Shown: positions 7,974 to 17,213 of the stretch, one piece after another | How the letters are laid out: each line of letters starts with the position of its first letter | Position numbering within the stretch: the stretch's first letter is position 1 | Assembly: GCF_900111685.1 (NCBI RefSeq) | Contig: NZ_FOHX01000008.1 | Location: forward strand, 1 to 64,000 | Source of the DNA: Nonomuraea wenchangensis | Lineage (GTDB): Bacteria; Actinomycetota; Actinomycetes; Streptosporangiales; Streptosporangiaceae | Direction of reading: 5' to 3' | Length of the DNA stretch: 64,000 bases | Translations under genes and position numbers: made by a program | Notes under the pieces: generated by a model | What the model was told of the DNA's origin: nothing | Databases searched by the model: none | Seen by the model: only the letters and a program-made list of their open reading frames with translations

Positions 7974-10900
7974 TCACGCTCCCACGTGGATGTGGGCCGC
8001 CCACAGGGACGGGGTCCGGGGATGTCGTGCTCGCCGCTCCCGTACGGCGTGGTGCAGCGCGAACGCGGACCGCGCCGGGTCGATCGTTCCCGCCCCCGTG
8101 GTCAGGCCACGGTAGAAGGCGTCGGCGAGGTCGACGGCGAACTCGTCCTGGATCTCCCACAGGGTGCCGACGACGTTCCGGAACCCGGCCAGCTGGAACC
8201 CGGTCGCCAGGTGGATCGCCTCGTCGGCCAGCTGGGCGGAGGGACCGGTCGCGGTCACGCACGCGGACAGATAGGCCAGCTCGGCGTGTTCGAGGCGTAC
8301 CGCGTTCAGGGCGGCCACGGTGAGCGGGTCGGTGGCGTGGTCCTGCAGGACGAGCATGCTGCGGGACAGGTCCGTCGGGTGGATCGCCCCGTGACAGGCG
8401 AAGTGGGCGATCGAACTGGTGGCCAAGTGGGAGAGCACGGTCTCACGGGTGGGTTCGCGCGGCTCCCCCGGCGCCAGGACGACGGCATGCGGAAGGTGCC
8501 CGGCCACGGCGGCCGCCTCGGCGGAGGCGTGCTCCAGATCCGGCCCGCCGGGAGTCGTGGGCATCGCCACGACCAGGGCGCCGCCGCGTCCGTCGCCGGG
8601 CGGGAGCGGGCGGCGGGCGTACCGCAGGGCGCGGACCGTGGGGACGTAGGAGGAGACGACCCGGTGGAGCACGGCGTCGGACTCGGAGCCGCGTACGCCG
8701 GCGGCGTGCAGGGGAAGCAGCGACAGGATGCCGCCGGACGCCCACCAGATCCTGGGCCATGCGCCGCCGCCGCCGGCGACGGGGCCGAGCCGCAGGGCGT
8801 CGAGGACCGGACGGGCCGCCGCCCGCCACAACCATTCGAGGACCTCGTTCATGGCGGCCTGGGCCGTCGCCCGCTCCGACAGGGTCGTCCCCGTCTGCGT
8901 GATGTGGAGCGCGCCGTAGAACTCGATGACCTTCTCGAGCGTCGCCGTGGCGTCCATGCCCGGCAGCGGCAGTGCCTGGACGCCGTCGGAGGTCAGCAGC
9001 AGCGCGTCGCCACGGGTGCGGCTGAGGTTGAAGGTCACGATCGGGCCCTGCGCGGTCTCGTCCAGCAGCTCCTCCAGCGTCGGCGGCTCCAGGAAGGTCG
9101 CGAAGCCGTCGAGTCTCCGGATGGCCGCCACCGTCTCCGACAGCTCCTGCGCGGTGTGGTGCGGGTCGGCGGCGGACAGCGGCCTCGGCCCGGGGACGGC
9201 CGGCCCCTGCGGCTGGGAGAGGCGGTCGTTGAGTTCGAGGTAGCGGCGGGCCAGCTCGGGATCGCGCTCGCGCAGCGCGCTCAGATCGGCGCGGACGTCC
9301 AGCGCCTGGCTGAGCAGGACGGCCCGGCCGGTCTCCAGCAGCCGCAGAGCCTGCGCCGGGCCGGACTCGGGGCGGGTCAGGGCCAGGGCGGCGGCCTCCC
9401 CCGTCAGCGTCCTGAACTCCTTGAGCAGGTCCTGCTGCCCGTCCCGGCCGAGCTGGCGGGCGGCCAGGTGCGGAAGCAGCCGTACGGCGGCCTCCAGCAG
9501 ATCCGCGGCCCGGCCCGGCGCCGACTCCGCGACCAGCGACGAGGCCGCCTGATAGGCCTGGATGCGCAGGGTGAGGGGCGCCGCCGTGTTCTCGGCTGCC
9601 CGTACGAAGGCCGACACCGCCTCGGCACGCCGCGACTCACCGCCCTCCCGGTCGAAGCGCGCGCGCAGGACCTGCCCGAGCGCGAGGCGGACGGACGCCT
9701 GGTCGGGATGGCCGTCCGGCTGGCAGGTGACGGCCTCCCGCAGCAGGTCCTCCGCTTCGGCGAGCAAGGCGTGCTCCGAGGTGCGCTGCTGCCGCAGCAC
9801 CAGCGCGCTGCTCAGGTTGACCAGGTAGCGTCCCCGGTCCCGGTGGCCGGGAGGCGCCGCGGCCACGGCGGCGCGCAACGCCTCGATCGCCTCGCCGAGG
9901 TCGTCGTCGGCCGCGCCGGGGTCACCGCCGCTCTCGGCGCGTTCGCCGGCCGTGGCGCGCAGCTCGACGCGTCTCATCAGCGCGCCCCCGAGGTTCGCGT
10001 GGAGCAGACCCCAGCGCACGTCGTCCCGGCTGCCCGTGGACGCGGCCTGCCGGTGCAGCTCGACCGCCTCGTCCAGGTCGTCCTCCCGCGCGGTCCGCTC
10101 GAACCGGGCGACCAGCGCCAGCCCGAGGTTGGAGCTGAACATGGGCAGATCGTTCCCCGGCGACCCCTGGGCGAGCTCCAGAGCCTGCCGGTGCACGGAG
10201 ACGGACTCGTCGAGATCGGCGAGATCCCCCGTCTGCTGGTAGCGGGCGCGCAGCGAGTTGGCGTAGCCGGAGTGCCGGTGCGCCGGGTGCGGGCCGGGAA
10301 CCCGCAAAGCCCGGCGGTGGGCGTCGAGGCAGGCGTTGAGGACCGCCGGGTCGCCGTGTTCCTCGAAGCGGGTCTGGAGGATGGCGGCCCACTGGGCCAG
10401 CCCTTCGGCGTCGGCGCCGTCGGACGGCACGTACCCGGGTCCTGGATCGCCGAGCCGTACGGCCTCGTCCAGGTCCTCCGGCTGCCCGGTGCGTTTGAAC
10501 CTGTGGTGAAGGGCCATCGCGAGCAGGCCCCGCCAGCGGTCGTCCGGGTCGGCCGCCGACGCCTTGCCGTACACCTCGATCATCAGGTTCAGGGCAGGGA
10601 CGTCGCCGAAGTGCTCGTACTGGGCGGCCAGCAGGCCGCCGAGCTTCACCACGCAGGGATCCCACCAGTCGTCGCCGGGCGACCCGGCGGAGAAGGCGAG
10701 GCTGAGCGTGGCGACCGCGGCGTCGAGGTCGTCCCGCTCGCCGGAGGCGAGGTAGCACAGCTGGAGGGCCTGGCCCAGCTCGAAGAGGACGGATGCGCGG
10801 ACCTCGCCGGGCGGCGCGATCTCGACCGCGCGGCTGACGCAGGCGGCCGCGGCGGCCAGGTCCTCGCGGCGGCCCGACCGCCGGTGCCTCACCAGGAGGA

Positions 10901-11489
10901 GCTGGGCGTGGTCGAAGAGGGGGCGGGGATTGCTCGGGTCGTGTTCGGCGCCGGCCCGCAGCGCTCCCTCCGACGCCTGGAGCGCGGCTTCCAGGTCGGC
11001 GTCGTCGCCTGCGCGCAGGAACCGTTCGAGCAGCGCCGAGGAGAGCAGCGACTGGTAGAGGCCCTGCTCCCGGCCGCCGGCGGGCACCGCCGCCGTGATG
11101 CGCCGCCACAGCCGGACGACGGCGGACAGGTGCTGGGGATCGGCCCCGTCCTCGAAGGAACGGCGCAGCAGGTCCACGGCGGGTACGACCGCCGCCACGG
11201 CGATCGCGGGAAGCATCGGCTCGGGCAGCGCGTCGATCTCCAGGAGGAAGCACGGCACGAGCAGCTCGACCGCGCGGTGGAACTCGCCCGGATCCCCGGT
11301 GCCCCCGTAGCGGAGCCAGTGCCACCAGCCCAGGACGACCCGGACCTCGGGCAGGTCCTCGGCCGCCAGGGAGTCGGCCAGGGCCCGGGCCTGCCGCGTG
11401 GCTTCGGGGTCCGAGGTCGCGGACAGGTCACCGGTGGCGCTCATCTCCAGCACCCGGGCGGCGACAACGGACAGGAGGTCCTGGCGCAC
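7974..11489 (-). CDS. TPR-repeat CHAT-domain (caspase-like) protein
   Basis: A 1171-residue cytoplasmic protein. The first two-thirds are tandem tetratricopeptide-type helical hairpins (for example DLDEAVELHRQA, DDLDAAVATLSLA, ADLDESVSVHRQALELA). The last 350 residues are a CHAT peptidase domain with the catalytic His in HFACHG and the catalytic Cys in YLSACVT, followed by the FRNVVGTLWEI end motif. CHAT proteases are caspase relatives used in bacterial conflict and cell-death systems. The start is GTG with no ribosome site, perhaps leaderless. Two coupled small genes lie 120 nt upstream on the same strand. Confidence 0.9.
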   Translation of the reverse strand: MRQDLLSVVAARVLEMSATGDLSATSDPEATRQARALADSLAAEDLPEVRVVLGWWHWLRYGGTGDPGEFHRAVELLVPCFLLEIDALPEPMLPAIAVAAVVPAVDLLRRSFEDGADPQHLSAVVRLWRRITAAVPAGGREQGLYQSLLSSALLERFLRAGDDADLEAALQASEGALRAGAEHDPSNPRPLFDHAQLLLVRHRRSGRREDLAAAAACVSRAVEIAPPGEVRASVLFELGQALQLCYLASGERDDLDAAVATLSLAFSAGSPGDDWWDPCVVKLGGLLAAQYEHFGDVPALNLMIEVYGKASAADPDDRWRGLLAMALHHRFKRTGQPEDLDEAVRLGDPGPGYVPSDGADAEGLAQWAAILQTRFEEHGDPAVLNACLDAHRRALRVPGPHPAHRHSGYANSLRARYQQTGDLADLDESVSVHRQALELAQGSPGNDLPMFSSNLGLALVARFERTAREDDLDEAVELHRQAASTGSRDDVRWGLLHANLGGALMRRVELRATAGERAESGGDPGAADDDLGEAIEALRAAVAAAPPGHRDRGRYLVNLSSALVLRQQRTSEHALLAEAEDLLREAVTCQPDGHPDQASVRLALGQVLRARFDREGGESRRAEAVSAFVRAAENTAAPLTLRIQAYQAASSLVAESAPGRAADLLEAAVRLLPHLAARQLGRDGQQDLLKEFRTLTGEAAALALTRPESGPAQALRLLETGRAVLLSQALDVRADLSALRERDPELARRYLELNDRLSQPQGPAVPGPRPLSAADPHHTAQELSETVAAIRRLDGFATFLEPPTLEELLDETAQGPIVTFNLSRTRGDALLLTSDGVQALPLPGMDATATLEKVIEFYGALHITQTGTTLSERATAQAAMNEVLEWLWRAAARPVLDALRLGPVAGGGGAWPRIWWASGGILSLLPLHAAGVRGSESDAVLHRVVSSYVPTVRALRYARRPLPPGDGRGGALVVAMPTTPGGPDLEHASAEAAAVAGHLPHAVVLAPGEPREPTRETVLSHLATSSIAHFACHGAIHPTDLSRSMLVLQDHATDPLTVAALNAVRLEHAELAYLSACVTATGPSAQLADEAIHLATGFQLAGFRNVVGTLWEIQDEFAVDLADAFYRGLTTGAGTIDPARSAFALHHAVRERRARHPRTPSLWAAHIHVGA

Positions 11490-11609
11490 GACCCGAACGT
11501 ACGCCGTGCCCGGCCGCTCCGCCCCGGCTTTCGCCGAAGCCGAAGCCGGAGCCAGGGCCGATGCCAGGGCCGGGGCGGCTCGGCCCGTTCGCCCGTCGGG
11601 CTGCCCGGA

Positions 11610-12506
11610 TCAGTCCGCGAGCGGCGAGTGCGGATCCCACCGCGACTTGCGCGTCATCGTGGTGATCGCCTCGCCTTCGGCGACGGTCAGCGGGCCGTCG
11701 TCGCGAACGGAATGGCCGAGACGGGCCGCGAGCTCCCTGCCGTACAGGTCGACGGCGGACTCGACGAGGTCGGCGAAGCCGGCGGCGCTCGCCCGCGCCC
11801 TGCTCCAGGCGGTGACCCCCGTCGCCGCGGCGATCAGGGCGGCGGGCCACCACCAGCCGGTCAACAGGAGGTAGAGCAGCGCCCACCCCATCAGCCGGGC
11901 CGAGGCGTCGTACGCCTCGCGCGAAGCGAGGATCTCCGTCCTGGCCGTGTCGGGCAGCAACAGCCAGAGCCGGGGCCAGGCCGCGTCGAGGTCCAGCCCG
12001 TAGCTCGCCTCGACCCGCACCCGGCACGCGTGCAGCCGGTCACCGATCCAGGTCGGCCGCTCGGCCTGCACCAGGCTGACGCGGTCGGCCCTGGCGATCG
12101 CCCCGCTGACCTGCCGCGCCGTCGCCGCGGGGTCGTCGGCCTCGCTCTTGGCCCGCCGCGACCTGCGGCGGCGCACGCCCGCCAGCACGCTCGCCGGCGG
12201 TCGGCGGCCGGGCAGGTTCCACAGGCGCGACAGGAGCCGGCCGAGGGCCGCCGCGACCAGCCCGGCCGCCACGGACCCGGCGAGTACGGCGGCGACGGTG
12301 AGCACCGCGCCCCCGACCGAGCGCAGGACGGGCTCCGCGGCCCACAGTTCGATGCGCGCGCGGAGCCGGGCGAGGTCGAGGGCATGTGCCCAGCCCAGGG
12401 TGTCGGCCGTGGCCGCGGTCGCCAGGAACAACAGACCCGGCAGGGCCAGGAGCGCCGCCCACCGCTCGGCCAGCTTCTTGCCGATCTCGCCGAGGAAACC
12501 GTTCAC
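11610..12506 (-). CDS. Membrane protein upstream of CHAT gene, unknown function
   Basis: A 298-residue protein with two helices near the N-terminus (about 15-40 and 62-90), a basic cytoplasmic region (RRRRSRRAKS, 112-121), a conserved-looking segment PTWIGDRLHACRVRV and YGLDLDAAWPRLWLLLPD (150-186), and a second hydrophobic pair at 205-232. I do not recognise a named family. GTG start with a 4-nt GTGA overlap to the upstream small gene, so they are coupled. With the CHAT protein downstream it may be the membrane anchor or effector of one module; that is inference from order only. Confidence 0.7.
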   Translation of the reverse strand: MNGFLGEIGKKLAERWAALLALPGLLFLATAATADTLGWAHALDLARLRARIELWAAEPVLRSVGGAVLTVAAVLAGSVAAGLVAAALGRLLSRLWNLPGRRPPASVLAGVRRRRSRRAKSEADDPAATARQVSGAIARADRVSLVQAERPTWIGDRLHACRVRVEASYGLDLDAAWPRLWLLLPDTARTEILASREAYDASARLMGWALLYLLLTGWWWPAALIAAATGVTAWSRARASAAGFADLVESAVDLYGRELAARLGHSVRDDGPLTVAEGEAITTMTRKSRWDPHSPLAD

Positions 12507-12889
12507 CGCGGCAGGGGCCCGGACTTCAGCGGCTCTCCCGACGCGCCGCACGACGGAGCCGGTTGTCCCGGCCTGACCCGGCCGCGTCCGGAGCACAGCC
12601 CGCGGGGGCACTCCCAGAACCGGGCGCCGCCCGTCTCCTGGGCTCCCGGCAGCGGCTGGAAGGCGCGGCTGCCGGAGGGGAAGAGCCCCTGGCCGGTGGC
12701 GGACAGGACGGCCTCGTCCAGCGCGTCGAGATCCGCCTCCAGCTCCTGGTCGACCCGGCCCGCCTGGATCGCGGAACGGGCCCGGAGGTAGGCCGCGAGC
12801 GCGTTCTCCTCCCGGGCGATCCCCTCCAGGGTGTCGTCGCCGAGCTCCCGGCAGAAGCTCGCGATCTTGACATCGACGCCGACGGCCAC
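12503..12889 (-). CDS. Small protein with C-terminal Cys motif, unknown function
   Basis: A 128-residue protein. The first 65 residues are mostly helical and acidic (EENALAAYLRARSAIQ, DQELEADLDALDEAVL). The C-terminus reads FWECPRGLC, then PSCGASGEPL, which looks like a partial zinc-ribbon (C-x4-C ... C). GAGGAGG precedes the GTG start closely. It is the first gene of a coupled pair with the membrane protein and lies upstream of the CHAT gene. I do not recognise its family; it could be a sensor or adaptor of the CHAT module. Confidence 0.65.
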   Translation of the reverse strand: MAVGVDVKIASFCRELGDDTLEGIAREENALAAYLRARSAIQAGRVDQELEADLDALDEAVLSATGQGLFPSGSRAFQPLPGAQETGGARFWECPRGLCSGRGRVRPGQPAPSCGASGEPLKSGPLPR

Positions 12890-13046
12890 ACGGCCTCCTC
12901 AGTTCCGGTCGTCCCCCTCCTGCGAGGGGACTCTTGTCGAGGTCTTGCATCAGCAGCGCCAATGTAGAACAACCGGGCACCGGCCGGCTCGAGGTCCTGG
13001 ACCCGGAGGCCAGGCGCCGCGAGCGGTGATCACGCGCCTCCGGAGC

Positions 13047-14321
13047 TCAGCCGGCGATCGAGGCGTTGGCCTCCGTGACGAACTTCTGGGCGGCGGCGTC
13101 CGGGCTCATCCGGCCGAACAGCACCTCGTGCGTGTACCTCCGGAGGATGTCCTCCATGGCGCTGGCCAGCTTCGGCGGCGCGGAGGGCGGGTCCGTGAGC
13201 TCGCCCGCGACCTCCTTCAGGAACGCCACGGTCTTCTTGTCCACGTCGGGAAGCTTGCCGGTGACCGCCGCCAGCACCTTGGCGTTGGCCGGCAACCCGC
13301 GGTCGCTGAGCACGATGCCGCCCGCGTCCGGATCGTTGACCATGAAGTCGATGAACGTGGCCGCCGCCGCCCGGTGCGGGGACCGCTCCGCGACGGTGTA
13401 GAACATCGCGGGCTGCAGGAACATGCCGCCCGACGCGGCGTCACCCGCCTTCGGCATGCGCAGCAGGCCGAGCTGCTTGCCGCCCGCCGCCTTGCTGATC
13501 GCGCCGAGCTCGTTGCTCCACCACATGCCCATAGCGACGTTGCCGGTGGCGAACAGCGAACGGTCCACGTTCTGGGCGGCCAGCTCCACGGTCCTGGCGA
13601 CACCGGGAGAGCCCTTGGTGTCGACCAGTTTGCGGTGCAGGGCCCACCACGCCTTCAACGTCCTGGGCGAGACGCCGATCCTGTTGCCGTCGTAGAAGCG
13701 CTCGCCCCGCTGGGCGGCGAAGATCTGCAGGAAGGCGGGGTTGAACGCCTGCTGCGCGCCGTAGATCCGGCCGCCGGTCCCGGCGGTGATCGCCGCCGCC
13801 AGGGACGCGTACTCGTCCCAGGTCCATTTGGTGTCGTCCGGCAGCTTCTGGCCGGCCTTGCGGAACGCCTCCGGGTCCACGACGAGGGACCAGGCGTTGA
13901 CGCCGGTGGGGATGGCGTACCGCTTGCCGCCGATGGTGCCGGTGGCCAGCACCTTGGCGTCGATGTCGGCGGTGTCGACGGCGTCGGTGAGGTCGGCCAG
14001 CGTGCCGCGCTCGGCGTACTCGCGCAGGCCGCGGATCTCGATCGTGATGACGTCCGGCGCCTCGTCGGCGGCGACCTTGGTGGCCAGCGTCTCGTAGTAG
14101 TCCGCGAAGCCGGAGAACTCGCCCACGACCTTGATGTCCGGGTGCTTCTCCTCGAACTTCCTGATCGCCTCCTCCGTCATCTTGCGCCGCGCCTCACTGC
14201 CCCAGTAGAAGAACCGCAGTTCGGTTCCGCCGCCGGCGCCTTCACCACCGCACGCCACGGTGGTCGCCAGCACGACGGTGGCCAGCACCATCGCCATCAG
14301 CGGTTTCTTGCCAGAGCCCAC
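13047..14321 (-). CDS. ABC transporter sugar-type solute-binding lipoprotein
   Basis: A 424-residue family-1 extracellular solute-binding protein. The signal peptide ends in a lipobox (TTVAC, Cys at about 24), so it is a lipoprotein. The mature start ELRFFYWGSEARRKMTEEAIRKFEEKHPDIKV and the downstream TKWTWDEY and FLQPAMFY segments are typical of carbohydrate-binding members. AGGAGG lies about 8 nt before the GTG start; longer open frame upstream is not coding-like. It follows HAD and inositol-monophosphatase-family genes, but no permease genes are nearby. Confidence 0.9.
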   Translation of the reverse strand: MGSGKKPLMAMVLATVVLATTVACGGEGAGGGTELRFFYWGSEARRKMTEEAIRKFEEKHPDIKVVGEFSGFADYYETLATKVAADEAPDVITIEIRGLREYAERGTLADLTDAVDTADIDAKVLATGTIGGKRYAIPTGVNAWSLVVDPEAFRKAGQKLPDDTKWTWDEYASLAAAITAGTGGRIYGAQQAFNPAFLQIFAAQRGERFYDGNRIGVSPRTLKAWWALHRKLVDTKGSPGVARTVELAAQNVDRSLFATGNVAMGMWWSNELGAISKAAGGKQLGLLRMPKAGDAASGGMFLQPAMFYTVAERSPHRAAAATFIDFMVNDPDAGGIVLSDRGLPANAKVLAAVTGKLPDVDKKTVAFLKEVAGELTDPPSAPPKLASAMEDILRRYTHEVLFGRMSPDAAAQKFVTEANASIAG

Positions 14322-14469
14322 GGGTTCGCCTCCTGGGGGGATGGAGGACCTGTTCCGGTCCGGTGATCGCACAGCACGATGACCGGCATCGTGAAGATCG
14401 GCATCGTGAACGTCGGAGCTTACAACGACGGGGTGATCTCCGCGTCTCGTCCGCGCCACCACCGGGACG

Positions 14470-15075
14470 TCAGCGGCCGGATGTCGCCCAGCCGTTGGCC
14501 TGGAAGGCCAGGTCCACGACGTCGGCGACGGCGCCGTCCGCGCAGGAGCGCACCACCGTGCCGGCGGCCGCGCGTACGTCGGGGTGGCCGTCGCCCACGG
14601 CGACGCCCAGGCCGGCCGCGGCGATCATGTCGAGGTCGTTGGGGTTGTCGCCGACGGCGGCCACCTCCTCCAGGGGCACCCCCTCGGCGGCGGCCAGGGC
14701 GCGCAGGGCGGCGCCCTTGGTGGCCCCGGCCGGCAGGATCTCCAGGTACGTCGCCTCCGAACGCGTCGTCACCGTGCCCGGGATGTCCGGGGCGGCCGGA
14801 CGGGAGCCGATCAGCATGCACGTGGTGATCCGGTCGGACGGCAGCGCCGTCCAGTGGCCGGGGTGGCGCAGGGCGATGCCGTCGCGGCGGGCGTACTCCC
14901 GCAGTTCGGGCACGTCGTGGACGGCCCACGCCTCGCCGCCGCAGAACCCGACCGGGTACGCGCCGTCGGGCGGCTCGGCGAACAGCGCCAGCAGCGCCTC
15001 CCGGCCGGCGGGCACCATGGCGAGGTCGCGGCCCACGAGCGTGCCGTCCAGGTCGGTGACGATCCAGCGGATCAC
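14470..15075 (-). CDS. HAD-superfamily (Cof-like) hydrolase, possibly internally deleted
   Basis: A 201-residue HAD phosphatase. Motif I is clear (TDLDGTLV, nucleophile Asp8), and the C-terminal motif III/IV region ATKGAALRAL ... GDNPNDLDMI is intact. Cof-type relatives are usually about 260-280 residues and carry a motif II Ser/Thr (often TGR); here EALLALF runs straight into EPPDGAYPVGFCGG with no such motif. A loss of roughly 25-60 residues is suspected, so activity is doubtful. GTG start with a 4-nt overlap to the inositol-monophosphatase-family gene. Confidence 0.75.
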   Translation of the reverse strand: MIRWIVTDLDGTLVGRDLAMVPAGREALLALFAEPPDGAYPVGFCGGEAWAVHDVPELREYARRDGIALRHPGHWTALPSDRITTCMLIGSRPAAPDIPGTVTTRSEATYLEILPAGATKGAALRALAAAEGVPLEEVAAVGDNPNDLDMIAAAGLGVAVGDGHPDVRAAAGTVVRSCADGAVADVVDLAFQANGWATSGR

Positions 15076-15884
15076 GAGGCCCGCCCCGCCCCGGCCACCT
15101 CGGCCATCACCGAGCCGTCGAGGTCGTAGCCGCCGACGCAGGCCAGGTAACCGCCGGGGGCGAGAATGTCCCCGGACAGGGGGAGGTAGCGGCCACCGGC
15201 CTCGCTGACGAGAAGGGCGCCGGCCGCGACGTCCCAGGCGTTGACGTGGGTGCCGTAGGCGACGTCGGACCAGCCGGCGGCGACGTGGGCGAGCTTCAGC
15301 GCGGCGCTGCCGGAGCGGCGGGTGGAGGCGAACGCGCCGACCATGCGGGCGAAGCGGCGCAGCGCCTCCTCGCCCTCCGCCGCCAGGTCACGGGGGCCGG
15401 GGAATCCGGACAGGAGCATGGCCTCGCGGTCGGTCGTGGCACCTGCGCTGCGGATGGGCTCGCCGTTGCAGCGGGCGCCGCCGCCGAGCCAGGCGCTGAA
15501 CTCGTCGTCGCGCAACGGGTCGTAGACCACCCCTGCGACCACCGCGCCGGCCACGGTGGCGGCGATGGAGGTGCAGAAGAACGGCAGCCCGGCGGCGAAG
15601 TTGGCGGTCCCGTCGATGGGGTCGACGTACCAGCGGACGCCTCCGCCGGCGCTGCCTTGGACCCCGCCCTCCTCCCCCACCACCACGCCGCCGGGGCAGC
15701 GGGCGGCGAGCAGGGCGCGGATGTCGTCCTCGGCCGCCTTGTCGTGCTCGGTCACCGGATCGTGGAAGTCCCTCTTCGTACGGATCTCGGGCCGGGAGCG
15801 GAAGGCGGCCCTGAGGCGGTCACCGACCGCGCGGGCGGCCTCGGCGGCGACCGCGGCCAGTTCGCGCGGGGTCATGTCGTCCAT
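15072..15884 (-). CDS. Inositol monophosphatase family protein
   Basis: A 270-residue Mg2+-dependent phosphatase of the inositol monophosphatase / CysQ / histidinol-phosphatase group. Metal ligands are seen in GEEGG, in the signature DPIDGTANF (about residues 88-96), and in NAWDVAAGALLVSEAGG. Full length for the family. Its ATG overlaps the upstream HAD gene by 13 nt, and its stop overlaps the next HAD gene. The context of sugar-type uptake genes suggests a sugar-phosphate or cyclitol-phosphate substrate, but this is inference. Confidence 0.88.
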   Translation of the reverse strand: MDDMTPRELAAVAAEAARAVGDRLRAAFRSRPEIRTKRDFHDPVTEHDKAAEDDIRALLAARCPGGVVVGEEGGVQGSAGGGVRWYVDPIDGTANFAAGLPFFCTSIAATVAGAVVAGVVYDPLRDDEFSAWLGGGARCNGEPIRSAGATTDREAMLLSGFPGPRDLAAEGEEALRRFARMVGAFASTRRSGSAALKLAHVAAGWSDVAYGTHVNAWDVAAGALLVSEAGGRYLPLSGDILAPGGYLACVGGYDLDGSVMAEVAGAGRAS

Positions 15885-16639
15885 GTCGTCTCCAGGAAGT
15901 TCAGCAGGTCACGCGGGTCGTCGACGGTCGCGTCGGGGCGCTGCCGCACGCGGTAGGGGATCTCGGCGGTGCTGCGGGAGACCATCAGGACGGTGGCCCC
16001 GGCTCCCGCGCGGACGCCGCAGACCACGTCGCGGTCGTGGTTGTCGCCGACGTACCAGGTCTCGGCGGGGTCCGCGCCTAGGGCACGGCAGGCGAGCCGG
16101 ATCATCTCGGGGTTCGGCTTGCGCACGCCGACCTCGTCGCTGTACACCTGCGCGGCGAACAGGTGGTCCAGGCCCGCGCGGGCCAGGAAGTCGCGGTGCA
16201 CCGCGCCGCACAGGGCGTTGCTGACGACCGCGGGGAGGATGGCCCGCTCCCGGCAGGCGGCCAGCAGTTCCTCCGTGCCGGGCCGGAGCTCGCGGCCGCT
16301 GCGCAGCTCCCCCATGCGCCGGCACAGCGGCGTCGCCTCCACGGCGACCAGCGCGCGGGCCTGCTCGGGCCAGTCGGCGGTGACGTAGTCGGCCCAGAAC
16401 TCGCGGTGCGTCATCTCCCGCGGGGCCGGCAGCCGGGACGTGGAGTCCTTCCAGTACGAGTCCGCGCGGGCCCCCGCCCGGACGTCAGCCTCGACCTCCG
16501 CCACGCCGAGGCCGTCGAAGCCCGCCCGCGCGAGCAGGCCGTGCACCTCGGCGGCCAGCTCGGCGGCCCATGACGGCCGCCGGGCGGTCTCGACGAGCAC
16601 GCCGCCGAAGTCCAGGAGCAGCGCCTTGGGCCTGATCAC
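15872..16639 (-). CDS. HAD-family hydrolase
   Basis: A 255-residue haloacid-dehalogenase-like phosphatase. Motif I is LLLDFGGVLVET, where the second acidic residue is replaced by Gly, as in some haloacid dehalogenase and epoxide-hydrolase-like members. Motif II is VVSNALCG, the Lys is in VGVRKPNPEMI, and motif IV is YVGDNHDRDV. The cap lies between about residues 20 and 120. GTG start overlapping the ATPase remnant stop by 4 nt (GTGA), so the gene belonged to the same operon. A phosphorylated small molecule is the likely substrate. Confidence 0.85.
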   Translation of the reverse strand: MIRPKALLLDFGGVLVETARRPSWAAELAAEVHGLLARAGFDGLGVAEVEADVRAGARADSYWKDSTSRLPAPREMTHREFWADYVTADWPEQARALVAVEATPLCRRMGELRSGRELRPGTEELLAACRERAILPAVVSNALCGAVHRDFLARAGLDHLFAAQVYSDEVGVRKPNPEMIRLACRALGADPAETWYVGDNHDRDVVCGVRAGAGATVLMVSRSTAEIPYRVRQRPDATVDDPRDLLNFLETTWTT

Positions 16640-17213
16640 GCGCGCACCCCCGCGCGGTCCCAGGAGGTGATGCGGGCCCCGTCCGCGTCGAACAGGTGGA
16701 GCTGGTCGCTCCAGCAGTCGAGCACGTCGCCCGGCGCGGCCTCGACCGGCGTGTACGACACCGCGAACAGCTCGGTGCCGAGGACCCGCAGCCGCACCGT
16801 CCACGAGGACCCGGCCGGCAGCACCGCCTCGACCAGCGCCTCCTCCCGCCAGACCGCCCCGGGGGCGGCCCCGAGCACGGCGCCGAGGCGCAGCGCCTCC
16901 GGGCGGACGCCGACGGCCGCGGGCGCCGTCCCCGGGTCTCTGGCGGCGAGTTGCTGCAGCTCGCCCGCGTTCATGACCGCTATGCCGGTCGCCATGGTGA
17001 GGGCTTCGAGCTGGTCGTGGGTGACGAAGACGATGGTCGCGCCGGACTCCTCGTGGATGCGCTTGAGCTCGGCGCGCGTCTCCAGCCGCAGCCGCGCGTC
17101 GAGGTTGGACAGGGGCTCGTCGAGCAGCAGCACCGACGGGTTGACGGCGAGCATCCTGGCCAGCGCCACGCGCTGCTGCTGCCCGCCGGACAGCTGCGAC
17201 GGGTAGCGGTCCG
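16636..17213 (-). pseudogene. Sugar ABC transporter ATPase, truncated and internally deleted
   Basis: The frame begins abruptly at DRYPSQLSGGQQQRVALARML, the ABC signature, so the Walker A half of the protein is missing. Walker B (LLLDEPLSNLDARLR) and the switch His (VFVTHD) follow. After MNAGELQQL the usual 45-60 residues before the regulatory domain are absent, and the frame jumps to VGVRPEALRLG and ends normally. The upstream edge abuts a phytase fragment in the opposite orientation. It cannot encode a working ATPase. UgpC/MsmX-type sugar transport is the likely original role. Confidence 0.82.

Noticed and set aside
7815..12791. A 1658-codon open frame on the + strand
   Set aside because: It lies antisense to the beta-lactamase-like, CHAT and membrane-protein genes. 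Its product is Arg/Gly/Ala-rich with no domain, a shadow caused by the high GC content.
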